DNA of 64,000 bases from Aurelia coerulea (taxonomy: Eukaryota; Cnidaria; Scyphozoa; Semaeostomeae; Ulmaridae): the NCBI GenBank assembly GCA_039566865.1, contig CM076957.1, positions 8,503,896 through 8,567,895 of the forward strand, written 5' to 3'. Positions 1 through 11,200 of the stretch are shown in pieces (positions within the stretch are counted from its first letter, which is position 1; each line of letters starts with the position of its first letter). Both the position numbers and the translations under genes were made by a program. Below the pieces are notes generated by a model. It made no database searches. It had not been told where the DNA came from and saw only the letters and a program-made list of their open reading frames with translations.

Positions 1-840
1 TCCCAGTTGGTACAAGGCAACAATAACAGCAGCAAACAGTTTTCCCGAGACCTATTTGCTTCGATTCTTCGGCTAATTCACACAATCAAAAATGATTTGA
101 ATCTAAATTCTATTCAATTACAAAGCAACGTTTTCTCTTGTGAATAACATTTGTGCCCGCTCAGGACGTCAAGGTAATGAACGAATTGTTGTTCATCGAG
201 GGAGTCCCCACAATCGCGAAGCAGGAAGGCGTAATAATCTCTCTGGTTTTGCCTTGAACATGAAAGTGAAATGTTAGAGCTCATAGCTCCATTTTCAGTT
301 TACTAATTTCTTCCTACGATATGCCAAACTGTAAGTTGAAATATCTAACACGTAACTAGAATGAATAGAAATTATCAGATTAAGAAGATTCTTCTCTGTG
401 CTCTATCAAACGTCGGAACTTTTTTTTGGGACACCCGGTAGTTATTTGTAAAATGTTTTTATAATTAGCATTCCTATCTGTATTAGTTGTAGCGTGGTAT
501 ATACAGTAGTTTATATTATTTGTATTTTAGTTTATATTAATTCCAGGAGTACAGCAGACTGTAGGTAGTGTTTAAGTAATTTTTGTTGTAAACTTTTATA
601 TTGAATAAAAAGAAAAAGGGTTCAGGTCTGAGGCTTCAGGTTTGGGGCTTAAGGCTGCAGGTCCCAGTCGGACGATGGTTGCAGTCGGGCAATGGTTGTA
701 AGGAGATGATTGTGTATTTAAGTATATTACATTAGCATTCTACCTGTATGTAAAAAAGAAGAATGGTAATTCCCCGAGAAATGACTAAGGATTCTGTGAG
801 ACTGCATTTAACCAATGACATTTTTATATCAAGGTGGGTT
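1..840. other. Intergenic, AT-rich, with one transposon end
   Basis: I see no coding region here. The motif gacacccgg followed by TA, ending at 440, matches the right end of the CCGGGTG-ended, TA-flanked transposons found elsewhere in the window; its left end lies outside. At 615-720 there is degenerate GGTT/GGCTT-rich simple sequence. The rest has no visible structure. Confidence 0.5.
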
Positions 841-844
841 GCTC

Positions 845-922
845 TTTATTGGGACAAATTTTAAGTAAACAAAACGTTTTATAAAACGTAATTCATATAA
901 TCAGCTTGTCAACAATTTTATT
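845..922 (-). terminator. Candidate polyadenylation signals of the minus-strand gene
   Basis: TTTATT on the plus strand at 917-922 and again at 845-850 reads AATAAA on the minus strand, about 100 and 170 nt past the stop codon of the coiled-coil gene. The position suits a short 3' UTR. AATAAA is frequent by chance in AT-rich DNA, so this rests on position alone. Confidence 0.4.
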
Positions 923-1020
923 TGCGATTATCTACATTTGTTCTAACGGATGAGAAAAATTAATGACAGTAACGAAAATGTATAGAAAGCAAACTAGATG
1001 ACCAAGCAGCCTGGTTCCAT

Positions 1021-1121
1021 TTATTGGCACGTGTCCAAGCTTGAATTTTCAACTTGCGTAGCATCATCAATCCTTTCAGCATACGTTGCAACTACCTCAG
1101 TATTGGCACTCTCAGAAATTT
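1021..1121 (-). CDS. Coiled-coil gene, terminal coding exon (13)
   Basis: The acceptor tatttgtag precedes AAATTTCTGAG. The two leading bases complete a codon with the G left by the exon at 5902-5995. The exon then encodes 32 residues beginning ISESANTEVV and ends VENSSLDTCQ followed by TAA at 1021-1023. It is acidic and polar, with no domain I recognise. The phase match with the previous exon, across about 4.8 kb of intron holding a foldback transposon, is the main support. Confidence 0.7.
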
Positions 1122-1139
1122 CTACAAATAAAATTATAG

Positions 1140-1279
1140 AATGTTGAAGAAGAAGACGATGCAGCAACTGCGAGCACCGACTGTAGTATGGCAAATTTCA
1201 CATCATCCTTAGACCTAGGCCTACACATCGAAGATCCATATCAAGATGGCCCCATGGCCGACGAGGAATGGATAAAAAG
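1140..1279 (+). CDS. Candidate internal exon of a plus-strand gene
   Basis: Between an AG at 1138-1139 and a gtgaca donor at 1280 there is an open frame reading VEEEDDAATASTDCSM and then DPYQDGPMADEEWIKR. The composition is acidic and protein-like. The ADEEW segment recalls sequence preceding the P2X7-type C-terminal domain in some cnidarian proteins, but that is from memory and weak. No partner exon was found. It lies only 18 bp from the acceptor of the minus-strand terminal exon, so the two genes would overlap or interdigitate. Confidence 0.3.
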
Positions 1280-1289
1280 GTGACAAAAG

Positions 1290-2070
1290 CATACTGAAAT
1301 GATAAGAAACTCGCAACTAATCTTAATAGGAACACCCTTTACCTCAGTTTACAAGGAAAATTCTAAATTCCCGGCTAAATAATAAGATTCACCACAGGTT
1401 CTCTGCTAAGAAAGGCCCCAAATTTACGCCATTTGTTAACGAAACGGCACAGATTTTCTGCTTCCACTTCACCCTAATCAAAAACATTTTCTTGCAGATG
1501 ATAAAACATCACTGAATTCAATGTATGGATTGAAATTCATATCAAAATCTTCATTGGTAAATTCCCAACACTTGTGTCCTTGGGAAGTCTCTCTAAAAAA
1601 CATTCGATAGAAACGACCTTAACCGTCAACCTGATCGCAAACAAACCATAACAGTTAACGAAATTAACCTGCTGACACTGAAACCACAATAAATCCAAGT
1701 CAATCTAAATAAATCTAGTGCAAAAACCCATTAAAATCTGACACCATTGGAAAGTGCATTGTTTAAGCTATTCATACATAATGATTGTTCCATTGAAGTG
1801 TCGATGCTACCCTGAAGAATTACCTCTTCTCTGCGGAACAACTGATTTCCTCTTTGGGGAAACAGAAATGACCAACTAAGGTGAAAAATGTCGCTTCGGT
1901 TCGGTTCTTTTATTGAAGGAAAAGACCCTGATGTCATTTGATACCAAATTTCTTCGGTATGACATGTCCATCCCGGGAACAGAGACAAACTGTCCATCGA
2001 AGTCTTCCGGTATGAAATGCTCCGAGCAAGCCACGAAGTGCTTCTAGTCGATCCATTTTGGCATTTTCCC
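1290..2070. other. No supported gene
   Basis: A 113-codon minus-strand open frame at 1731-2072 is the only sizeable ORF. It has no recognisable motif, no convincing splice sites and an irregular composition, so I do not call it. Confidence 0.4.
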
Positions 2071-2073
2071 ACA

Positions 2074-2355
2074 GGGGGGGGGGTACATAAGATGTTCAGA
2101 GTACGGGTATGTGCCGCCCATATGGGTGGGTTTTGTGCCCAAGATTATCTAAACAAGGCTCTTTTTCGGCAGATTTTCCATAAATATGGGCGGGGTTTCG
2201 CTAAAATTCGCAAATAATTGTTTAAAATGGGCAATTTTCCACGAAATTCATCATAAGGGTGGGTACCAAGGCAAGTTTCGGTAATCAGAAGAGGATAGCT
2301 TTATGAAATCCAGTTGGCAGATCCCCGTCCATTCACAAGTCATATACCCCCCCCC
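2074..2355. mobile_element. Poly-G-ended inverted-repeat element (degenerate)
   Basis: A run of G followed by TACATAAGATG at 2074 faces CAAGTCATATA followed by a run of C at 2355, giving inverted ends GGGGGGGGGTAYATRA. The interior repeats variants of ATGGGCGGG and GGGTGGGTA. Flanks attttccc and attttacc agree at 7 of 8 positions and may be a target duplication, but they are not symmetric around the ends. It resembles the better-bounded copies at 6764, 42855 and 57797. Confidence 0.5.
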
Positions 2356-2359
2356 GCGG

Positions 2360-2955
2360 GAATTTTACCCTCTTTTTTCTCTTTTAACTTCGTCCACTTC
2401 TTCTTTCGTAACTTCGCTTCAGGTTTGTCATCGCCAAAGAAAGGCAGTTTTTGGAAAGAAATACCCAGACCTTTATCAGGGTGAAACAACAGACTTACCG
2501 GTTGAAGCAAGAAACAAGCTTGTTCTGTTTCTCCAATAAAGACCTACGCTATGATTCTCTCTCATGCCTCTGCTGTGACGTTGCAGCGCTCGTTACCAGT
2601 CTTCTTTCACGAGTGGGGTAATTTTGAAATATTACCACAAACTCGCAGCTTTGGGGGGGGGGGGGCTTTTAGCGAAACTTACTCCCAAAATATAGCACTT
2701 TGATAATCTTATCAAATTCAGCGTAAATAATCGTCTGATAGCCAAACTTTTGGAAATGGTGATAATCGCGCTTTAAAAACGTTGTAATTCTGAAAGTAAT
2801 CATGATATAAAAAATGATCAGTTTGGGATTATGATGAATTACTTGAAGTCCCCTTCGATTAATTTAGTTATAAGAATGGTAAAATAACATTTTACACATT
2901 TCATTAATCATTTTTTCAAAGATTCGAGCCCTATGCTACAGTTTCGGAAATCTTT
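2360..2955. other. Intron sequence, no gene
   Basis: AT-rich intron of the minus-strand gene. The only structure is a G14-type homopolymer around 2652-2666, possibly one orphan end of the poly-G element family. Confidence 0.4.
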
Positions 2956-2963
2956 CGGCTTAA

Positions 2964-5636
2964 GGTAACTCTCCTTTCCGCTCTAGTGCACAGCGAAATG
3001 TCGTTTCGCAAAACCACTCTCTTCAGAAACCAGTTAATTTCTCCAAAATTATTCGGCCTATCAAAAAGCGGTGAAAAGGATGTTGTTCTGTGTAATCTGG
3101 GCAATCGAAAGATGTATAAATCGCAATGTTTCCGTCAACCCTGGTTTCGCAAATCCTGGTTCAAATCTTTTGCTAATTTCAGAAAAGTGAATTTATCTCC
3201 AAAACTACTCGAAAAATGTTCGATTTTTTTTTCGTTCCATCTCTAGCTAGGTTGTTGATCTACAACTTTGCCAAGTCTGATTGAAAAAGCTAGGCTAGAT
3301 TTCCTGCAATCGAATTTCATATTTCTGTTTACTTTTCGACAGCGAAATGGAGAAACCTTGGTCAACAGATTACCTTGCTATGAAGCACGCTTGCAAAAGC
3401 TCAGGCTTGAAATAACTTCAGAAATTTTTACATTGGCAAACAAATGAACCTCATCTTTTGGGAATACCATACGCAGGTCTCAAAAGATATCCTTAATGCG
3501 CTTGTAAAAGTATCATTTGCATCTATTGATTAAAAATACTGATTTTTACCAGCAACTTCGCGAAACCATGCTTTGGGTGTCTTTCGAGACTTTCGCAAGC
3601 ATTCACAAATTATCAATTTCGTTTCGAGTCCACAATGAGCATAGATCTAAGATCAAGAACTAATTTTTTTGCAAAACCATTCTATGGGCGCCGCAGTGTT
3701 CCAGGGCATGTAATTAATCTGAAAAATGAAAGTATCAGAATTGTACCAAACAGACTTTTCTATTGTTCACCATAGCCCGAGGAATGTCAAAACCCAAAAA
3801 ATTTTCAAATCAGACAATCTAGTGCTGAGAAAACATTATTTCAAGTTGGGCCAAAATAGTGTACTTCAGGCTTCTTTCTAAGCACAGCAAGGCCAGAAAA
3901 TAGCGCTAACTTTCAAATTCAAATTTCTTGGCTTGACTCACCCGATTTTCATGATCTTTGTTTTGTTCAACAGATTAAACGTTGCAGAGTATGTAGTGAA
4001 GAAGTGGATTGAAAATTTTATCTTGGGATGCGGAAATTTTACGAATTCATACTAGTAGCCAAACGTTAAAAAAACTAAAACTGAATCACGAAGCGCTTCT
4101 TCAACATTAAAAACAAAAAATCTATGTTTCAGAATTCTCGGAAAGTCTATTGCAGAATCAACTTTAAGGTATTGGGAACACGTTTGCAAAAGGGCTTTGT
4201 AGAATAAGCTCTCAAGTAATTTTGACGAAATTTTCACGAAGACCAGTTTTGCACCTTTTCAGAGCTAAAAATTGCATTTTTATGACGAAAAACCATTAGC
4301 AAAGGCAATATTTCATCATATCTCCACAATTTCAACCACATGCTTTTTAGCAATAGTAATGTAAAATATTTTTACAAAATTCAACTAATTGTTAAGGTTT
4401 TGAAAACATGCAGCCAACTCTACAATGATTCGTTATATCTCAAGGTGAAAAATGCGCCTTGTAGCGTCAAAAAACAGAGCAAACACCAAAATAGACACAT
4501 TATATGATTAGGGAGTTGATGTCTAACCTCCTTTTGACTATAAGAGGGAAATATTTGTTTCATTGAACTTCCAGTTCAGTCTATAGACAGTGAAAAATAT
4601 AGACAGAATTTGCGAAAAAAGACGTCTTCTTCACTAGCCTTCATGAAAAATTCGCCAAATTAGTTGAGAGCTTATTCTACTTAGCCCTTTTGCAAAAATG
4701 TTCCCAGTAGGTTAAACTTGATTCTGCAATAGGCTTTACAAGAGTTCTGAAACATAGATTTTTTGTTTTCAATGTTGAAGGAGCGTATTGTGATTCAGTT
4801 TTAGTTTTTATCAACGATTGGTTACCATTATGGATTTGAAAAATTTGCACATCCCAAGATGAAATTTTCAATCGACCTTTTCAGTACATATTCTGCAGGG
4901 TTCAATCTGTCAAACAAAAAAAAAAGATCATGAAAGTCGAGTGAGTGCAAGCCAAGAAATTTGAATTTGAAAGTTAGTGCTATTTTGTGGTCTTGCAGTG
5001 CTACAAAAGAAGCCTACAGTACACTTTTTAGGCCTAACTTGAAATGCTACTTTATCAGCACTAAATTGTCCGATTTGAAAAATTTTTGCGTTTTGATATA
5101 CCTCAGGCTATGGTTTAATATAGAAAAATCAATTTTGTACAATTCTGATATTTTCATTTTTTGGCATTAATTACACTAAAATGGAAATCTGGATCACAGT
5201 GGGGCGCTCAAATCGTTCTGCATGGGCTAAACTGTTGACAAACGCTTTTCCCCTTCGATGTCGAAAAGTAAACAGAAATGTAAAATTCGATTGCAGGAAA
5301 TGTAGCCTAGCCTTTTCAATCAGACTTGGCAAAGTTGTAGATTAACTACTTAGCTAAAGATGGAGCGAAAAAAAATCGAAACTTTTTCGAGTAGTTTTGG
5401 AGGCAAATCCACTTTTCTGAAATCAGCAAAAAGATTTGAGCAAGGATTTGTGAAGCCAGGGTGGACGGAAACATTGCGATTTATACATCTTTCGATTGCC
5501 CAGATTATACAGAACAACATCCTTTTTACCGCTTTTCGATAGGCCGAATAATATTGGAGAAATTAACTGTTTTCTGAGGAGAGTGGTTTTGCGAAACGGC
5601 CTTTAGCTGTGCACTAGAGCGGAAAGCAGAGTTACC
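2964..5636. mobile_element. 2.7-kb foldback transposon with TTAA target duplication
   Basis: The ends GGTAACTCTCCTTTCCGCTC and its complement are flanked on both sides by TTAA (2960-2963 and 5637-5640). The arms are inverted copies over most of their length: 2964-3350 pairs with 5230-5636, and 3700-4240 pairs with 4640-5190. The left arm has about 300 bp (3355-3700) not matched on the right. The unpaired centre is about 4250-4640. No transposase ORF remains. TTAA duplication is typical of piggyBac and Kolobok elements; the end sequence resembles that of the element at 52562 (GGTTACT). A detached piece of the right arm is at 8540-9230. Confidence 0.8.
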
Positions 5637-5901
5637 TTAAGTATATAAGGAAAGATTTGTCTCTAACGTATCGGCAACGTTTCTGTAACTTTGAAACAAA
5701 AGATCTGCAATTAGCACTCGGTAATCATTTCAATAGTAGTTAATATTTCGAATCAACAGTCCAAAAAGTCCAGAAACAAAAGCATGGTTATCTACTAATA
5801 AAACTCATACGGAAACTTTGAAATTGCAGATGAACATCCCAAACATGAAGGGCAAAAGGCCCAAAAGGCTGATACAAAACAAAATGTTAACAAAGTCTCA
5901 C

Positions 5902-5995
5902 CTTCTTGAATTGAAGTGGACTGAATCGTAGCATTGCTTGCCAAAATTTCTGTAACATTTTCTACGGTATCTGTTTGAGAGTGGTGTTGTTCGTC
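5902..5995 (-). CDS. Coiled-coil gene, exon 12
   Basis: The acceptor ttctttatag precedes GACGAACAAC and the donor reads CAAGAAG then gtgagac. The exon is 94 nt, starts in phase 0 and leaves one base. It encodes DEQHHSQTDTVENV followed by TEILASNATIQSTSIQE. The spare G joins AA of the last exon to restore GAA. The content is polar and non-repetitive, like a C-terminal tail after the coiled-coil part. Confidence 0.7.
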
Positions 5996-5999
5996 CTAT

Positions 6000-6750
6000 A
6001 AAGAAAGAAGTGAAGGTACTGAAGACGACGTGAATGTTGAAAACAGCCCGTATCTGTATCTGCATAATACTTAACCACGACCCATCAATTAGCATACACG
6101 TAGTGAGTACTGAAGATTTCTTTAAATTATCGGAATTTCGGTGCGCAGAGTTTCTTACGGCTTAATTAAGGGTTCGATAATAATCTCGAATATATTGAAA
6201 CAATTCCACTACATGTAGTCTCGTGAACACTTCAAAACAAAATTTTTGAAGCCTTTCCAATTAGATATTGCTCAACTACCTCCCGAGTTATATTACACAG
6301 GAAATAAGTGAAAATAAAGTAAAAACTATGCTAAGGCTTTACTTTATCAAAAAAAATTTTCTTAATTTATATTTCCCCAGTACTGGAGTTTCTTAAATTT
6401 TTCGCAATTGGAGAGTTGAGTTTCTTATAAGCGGTTTCTTATAAAAGAAATACGTGTATACGCTAAGATTTATTGTTGGTTGTGGACTTCTGATTTCCAC
6501 TGAACGAATATTCTCATGAAAAATGACCTCTCTCGGCTTTGAGCATTAGCATAAAATTTTGCAAAATTTCGCTCAGTAAAACTTTACGGCTTGCGATAAA
6601 TTTAAAAGATCTTGTTGAAGTTGATTTTCTTGAATATTGATAACTTACAGCTAGATAAAATAAAGGTAGGATATACAGGAGGAGTGGCAAAAACATTCCG
6701 CATGCAAGCGGAACAAACTTATCATTTTCAAGTAGAGGCAGTGAGAAATT
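6000..6750. other. Intron with relic of a mariner-like MITE end
   Basis: No gene. At about 6379-6456 the sequence AGTACTGGAGTTTCTTAAAT and a following GTTTCTTATAAAAG, ending CGTG before TA, resembles the right end of the MITE at 8649-9065. The left end was not found, so it is a solo relic. Confidence 0.45.
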
Positions 6751-6763
6751 ATAATCGTTTTCT

Positions 6764-7167
6764 CACGGGGGGAGGGGGGGGGGGGGCGGTTCTTTATGAA
6801 TTTTCGAGTAGGGGTCTGCCGCGAGCATCTTCAAAAGGGTACCATTGGCTAGACTAATTTTTACGAAAATGCTACCCTTGGCTAGACCAATTTGACCATT
6901 CTCTGGACCAATTTTTACGAAAACAGTACCCTTGGCTAGACCAATGTTGACCATTTCCTCAACCAATATTGTCAAATTTGTACCAAATTTTATATCATGA
7001 CCGTTCGCTAGACCAAAATTGTCAAAAATGATACCCTTGGCTGGACTGTTGCTAGCCAAAATTGCAAAAAAGTATACCTTTGGCTAGACTAGAAGTCCAA
7101 AAAGTATACCCTTCGTCGCGGCACATCCCCACAGGTACCTTTACTATGGAAGAACCCCCCCCCCGTG
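6764..7167. mobile_element. hAT-like poly-G MITE with internal minisatellite
   Basis: The element begins CACGGGGGG and ends CCCCCCGTG, and it is flanked by a perfect 8-bp duplication cgttttct (6756-6763, 7168-7175). Inside the ends is GGTTCTT / AAGAACC. The interior is a degenerate tandem repeat of about 33-36 bp around the motif TACCCTTGGCTAGACCAAT. Eight-bp duplications point to hAT (or P) type elements. The 98-codon minus-strand frame through it encodes the repeat (GLAKG..FVKI) and is probably not a gene. It is the uninterrupted counterpart of the element at 42855. Confidence 0.75.
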
Positions 7168-7337
7168 CGTTTTCTGCAGAAGGGAAGCTTAGAATTTCAC
7201 TTTTCGTTAACAATTTCAACGAAGCCTAGTGCATATCAAACTCGGGGAAAAGAATCTTTGAATAACTATTTTGGGTAAAGAGCCTTAAATATAGGACAGT
7301 TTGAGATTAATTTATTTCAATTATGAAGCCTTTTAAT

Positions 7338-7700
7338 CCCGAGTGAGTAAAAAAAAAACGCATGGCGTTTGTAGAATACTGCTTCCTGAACATCAAAGCA
7401 AAAATTGAAAAATGTGTTGTTTCATAGCAAATGTGTTCAGTTAGATTTGGAAATTCTCCGGCTTTCAGCGGTCATTCCTTGTCGTGACTATGAGAAATTT
7501 TATGCAAACAGTCTCCATCACAAACTTGCAAAACGAGTGAATACAGCAACCAAACATTTCGTCGGCTTTTCTTCCTGAAAATGATGACATTGACGAGTAT
7601 TAGGATACGTTGTCTTCCAGGGAAAAAGGAATCTTACTAAATAATTGTTCTTACAGCCATATGGGGACACTTGTTATCCTTTCAAGAGCAAAACACGTGC
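7338..7700 (+). mobile_element. Left-end relic of a CCGGGTG-family transposon
   Basis: From CCCGAGTGAGT at 7338 the sequence follows the left end of the intact element at 18743: a GGCGTTTG motif, then CTGCTTCCTGAACATCAAAG. No right end is visible before the palindrome-array element begins at 7720. Confidence 0.5.
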
Positions 7701-8235
7701 AAAAACAACGGCAAGCCTATGGAACGCCGTTTGCACAAAAATGACATAAACACAGTTTATGTTACATAAACTATGTTTATGTGCACATAAACTGTGTTTA
7801 TGTAACATAAACTATGTTTATGTGCACATAAACTATGTTTATGTGCACATAAACATAGTTTATGTGCACAAAAATGGACATAAACTATGTTTATGTACAT
7901 AAACTACGTTTATGTAACGGCGTTTATGGAACGCCGTTTGCACAAAAATGACATAAACATAGTTTATGTTACATAAACTATGTTTATGTGCACATAAACT
8001 CAGTTTATGTAACATAAACATAGTTTATGTGCACATAAACATAGTTTATGTACATAAACTATGTTTATGTGCACAAAAATGGACATATACTATGTTTATG
8101 TACATAAACTATTTTTATGTGCACATAAACATAGTTTATGTACAAAAACATAGTTTATGTCCATTTTTGTGCAAACGGCGGGGTGCCCATTGTTTTGAAA
8201 CGCGTCTAAATTATTCCCCGAGGATCAGTTTGCAA

Positions 8236-9234
8236 ATTACGGCACTCTTTCTTGTGAATGCTTGGGAGAATTTAGAGTGAAGTCGGTTAACACGTTCCTC
8301 ACAAAAGAGGGGAAGACAGCACGTGCCGCGTCAATCTTGCACAAATTTGTTTCTAATATTGTTGGAAAGTATGGAAATTACGTTTTTGAGTTTTCAGTCC
8401 TAAATAAATTATGATTAACGGTAAAATTAATTTTATGAATACTAAGAAACTAAACAAGGAGTCTTGTTCGCGAAGAATTAGGCCCAATTTTAGGAAATCG
8501 AAATACAAAGCTCAGAGCCCAGGGGGGCGACTAGGTAGTTTAATGATTCAGTTTTTTAGTTTTTTTTTTTAACGTTTGGTAACCATTTAGAATTCACAAA
8601 ATTTGCACATCTCAAGATTAAATTTTCAATCGGCTTTTTCACTACATACACGTTTTTTTTATAAGAAACTTGGATCAGCACTTAGTACTAAAAGCTTCTT
8701 AATTTCGCATGAAAATTTCAGTGTTTTAGTAGTAAAAGTTTCTTAATTAGTTTCTTATTTTTTGGGCCTAAAATTGCGGTATTGTTCGAAGCTGAGCCTT
8801 CTTCTCGAGAAAGGGCTTCCATTTTGCATTGACATTGTCATCAAGAAGAAGCCATGCACATCAAGGCAAAAATTTACAAATTTTGCAGTTAAAAGTCAAG
8901 GAAAGATGAATGTACCTTTGTTAGAGAGACATAGAATAAGAGAGACATACAGAAATAAAGTTTTAGAGTTTCTTAACTGTTCTTGAGCGTAGTACTAGAG
9001 TTTCTTAAATTTTTGGTCATCGTAGTACTAGTTTCTTATAAACCAGTTTCTTATAAAAAAGGTGTATTCTGCAAGGTTTAATCTTTAAAACAAAAGGAAG
9101 ATCATGAAAATCGAGTGAGTGCAATCTAAGAAATTTGAATTTGAAATTTAATGCTATTTTGTGCCCTCACACGTTGTGTGCCTAACTTGAAATAATGCCT
9201 CAGGCTACGACGAATGGAAATCTGGATCACATTG
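8236..9234. mobile_element. Fragment of the TTAA foldback arm inside copy 1
   Basis: The stretches 8540-8648 and 9066-9234 match the right arm of the foldback at about 4790-5200 (AAATTTGCACATC, AAATTTGAATTTGAAA and GAAATCTGGATCACA are shared). It interrupts the core of the palindrome-array element and is itself split by a MITE at 8649-9065. Confidence 0.65.
8649..9065. mobile_element. Mariner-like MITE (TA target duplication)
   Basis: The left end CACGTTTTTTTTATAAGAAA faces the right end GTTTCTTATAAAAAAGGTG, flanked by TA (8647-8648, 9066-9067). The undisturbed copy near 4885 reads acatattctg, exactly the empty site predicted for insertion at TA. The motif AGTTTCTTA recurs inside near both ends. 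A 74-codon open frame at 8762-8986 has no recognisable motif and I do not call it. Confidence 0.75.
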
Positions 9235-9599
9235 CACCGGTGTTCTGAATGGGATAAGTCCGCTATTGTTACCGACGTGACGCTTTAGGGACTCATTATG
9301 ACTATGATTATGACGCCTTCTAGAACAATGACTATGACGCCGTTTGCACAAAAATGGACATAAACTATGTTTATGTACATAAACTATGTTTATGTGCACA
9401 TAAACATAGTTTATGTACATAAACTAGGTTTATGTGCAAAATATTTGACATAAACTATGTTTATGTACATAAACTATGTTTATGTGCACATAAACACAGT
9501 TTATGTACAAAAACATAGTTTATGTGCACATAAACATAGTTTATGTAACATAAACTGTGTTTATGTCATTTTTGTGCAAACGGCGTTCCATACATGTAA

Positions 9600-9880
9600 C
9601 CATGTTACTGGGAGGTTTTAAGGAATACCGAGTGATTCAGAAAAAAACGCACTGTGTTTGAAAGGCTAATTTCCATTTAATATCACAGCAATAACAATAG
9701 TTATTATCTAGATGAATAGCCGACATGGTAAATCAATTTTAGAAACTTTGTGGCTGCAATGGGCTGCTTTCTTCTGAAAACATTGGGAATTTTCCTGGAA
9801 AAGCCCTTTCGAAAAACCATCACAAATGGTCTAGAATAGCAACCAAGTTCCTCATGATTTCTGCCTTGCAGCAATGGCTT
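9600..9880 (+). mobile_element. Left-end relic of a CCGGGTG-family transposon
   Basis: TACCGAGTGATTCAG at about 9625, followed by a GTGTTTGAAAGGCTA motif and ATATCACAGCAA, follows the left end of the elements at 18743 and 36693. Truncated at the TA where the next palindrome-array element starts. Confidence 0.5.
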
Positions 9881-9883
9881 GTA

Positions 9884-10933
9884 TGGAACGCCGTTTGCAC
9901 AAAAATGACATAAACATAGCTTATGTTACATAAACTATGTTTATGTGCACATAAACTGTGTTTATGTATATGGAACGCCGTTTGCACAAAAATGACATAA
10001 ACACAGTTTATGTTACATAAACTATGTTTATGTGCACATAAACTGTGTTTATGTAACATAAACTATGTTTATGTGCACATAAACTATGTTTATGTGCACA
10101 TAAACATAGTTTATGTACATAAACATAGTTTATGTGCACAAAAATGGACATAAACTATGTTTATGTACATAAACTACGTTTATGTGCACATAAACTATGT
10201 TTATGTACATAAACATAGTTTATGTCCATTTTTGTGCACATAAACTATGTTTATGTACATAAACTATGTTTATGTGCACATAAACATAGTTTATGTTACA
10301 TAAACACAGTTTATGTCCATTTTTGTGCAAACGGCGTCGTACCCATTGTTCTGATACGCGTCTAAATTATTCCCAGAGGATCAGAGACTCATACTATAGA
10401 GACTCATTGTCGGTGTTTTGTGTACAAAGAATCTAAAATGAAATGAAAATGAAAAAAATGTGTCACTGTCCTGCGGGAAAAGGACCACAGGTGTGTTTTG
10501 AATGCGATAAGCCAGCTATTCTTACAGACGTGACGCTACAGGGACTCATTATGACTATGATTATGACGCCTTTTAGAACAATAGGTACGACGCCGTTTGC
10601 ACAAAAATGGACATAAACTATGATTATGTACATAAACACAATTTATGTGCACATAAACATAGTTTATGTACATAAACACAGTTTATGTCCATTTTTGTGC
10701 ACATAAACATAGTTTATGTACATAAACATAGTTTATGTGCACATAAACATAGTTTATGTATATAAACTATGTTTATGTGCACAAAAATGGACATAAACTG
10801 TGTTTATGTACATAAACTATGTTTATGTGCACATAAACTATGTTTATGTACATAAACACAGTTTATGTGCACATAAACATAGTTTATGTAACATAAACTA
10901 TGTTTATGTCATTTTTGTGCAAACGGCGTTCCA
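9884..10933. mobile_element. Palindrome-array transposon, copy 2 (complete)
   Basis: TA then TGGAACGCCGTTTGCAC at 9884, and CGTTCCA then TA ending at 10933, bound a left palindrome array (9905-10320), a 253-bp core (10338-10590) and a right palindrome array (10610-10910). This arrangement defines the family: inverted ends, subterminal palindrome arrays and a small non-coding core. A second start, TA then TGGAACG, at 9971 shows partial duplication of the left array. Confidence 0.75.
10338..10590 (+). repeat. Core segment of palindrome-array transposon, forward
   Basis: This runs from GTACCCATTGTTCTGATACG to GAACAATAGGTACGACG. It is repeated almost exactly in reverse at 11201-11452 and forward at 11754-12008. 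No coding potential is seen. It includes ATGAAATGAAAATG simple sequence and a GACTCATTATGACTATGATT stretch. Confidence 0.8.
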
Positions 10934-11200
10934 TATATGTACATAAACATAGTTTATGTGCACATAAACATAGTTTATGTACATAAACACAGTTTATGTC
11001 CATTTTTGTGCACATAAACATAGTTTATGTACATAAACTATGTTTATGTGCACAAAAACTATGTTTATGGACATAAACTATGTTTATGTGCACAAAAATG
11101 GACATAAACTGTGTTTATGTACATAAACTATGTTTATGTGCACATAAATTGTGTTTATGTACATAATCATAGTTTATGTCCATTTTTGTGCAAACGGCGT

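Larger units (their letters stand above)
7720..9590. mobile_element. Palindrome-array transposon, copy 1 (interrupted)
   Basis: The ends TGGAACGCCGTTTGCAC and its complement GTGCAAACGGCGTTCCA are flanked by TA on each side (7718-7719, 9591-9592). Just inside each end is an array of the near-palindrome ACATAAACTATGTTTATGT, spaced by GC, by nothing or by one base so the period is 19-21 bp (7745-8165 and 9355-9570). The core between the arrays is present only as its first 50 bp (about 8183-8235) and last 110 bp (about 9228-9338), because about 1 kb of other repeat lies in between. TA duplication suggests a Tc1/mariner-type source; no transposase is present. Confidence 0.7.

Noticed and set aside
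1731..2072. 113-codon minus-strand frame
   Set aside because: No motif, no splice support and no similarity to other features; length alone is not evidence in a 64-kb window.
6763..7059. 98-codon minus-strand frame, with a counterpart at 42805-43125
   Set aside because: The frame is kept because the tandem unit is close to a multiple of three. It runs into the poly-G end as a proline run and lies wholly within a MITE.
7966..8280. Open frames across the palindrome arrays (also at 9205, 9820 and 12237)
   Set aside because: They translate the palindromic repeat into monotonous peptides (YVHINIVYVH) on either strand, and they end at array borders.
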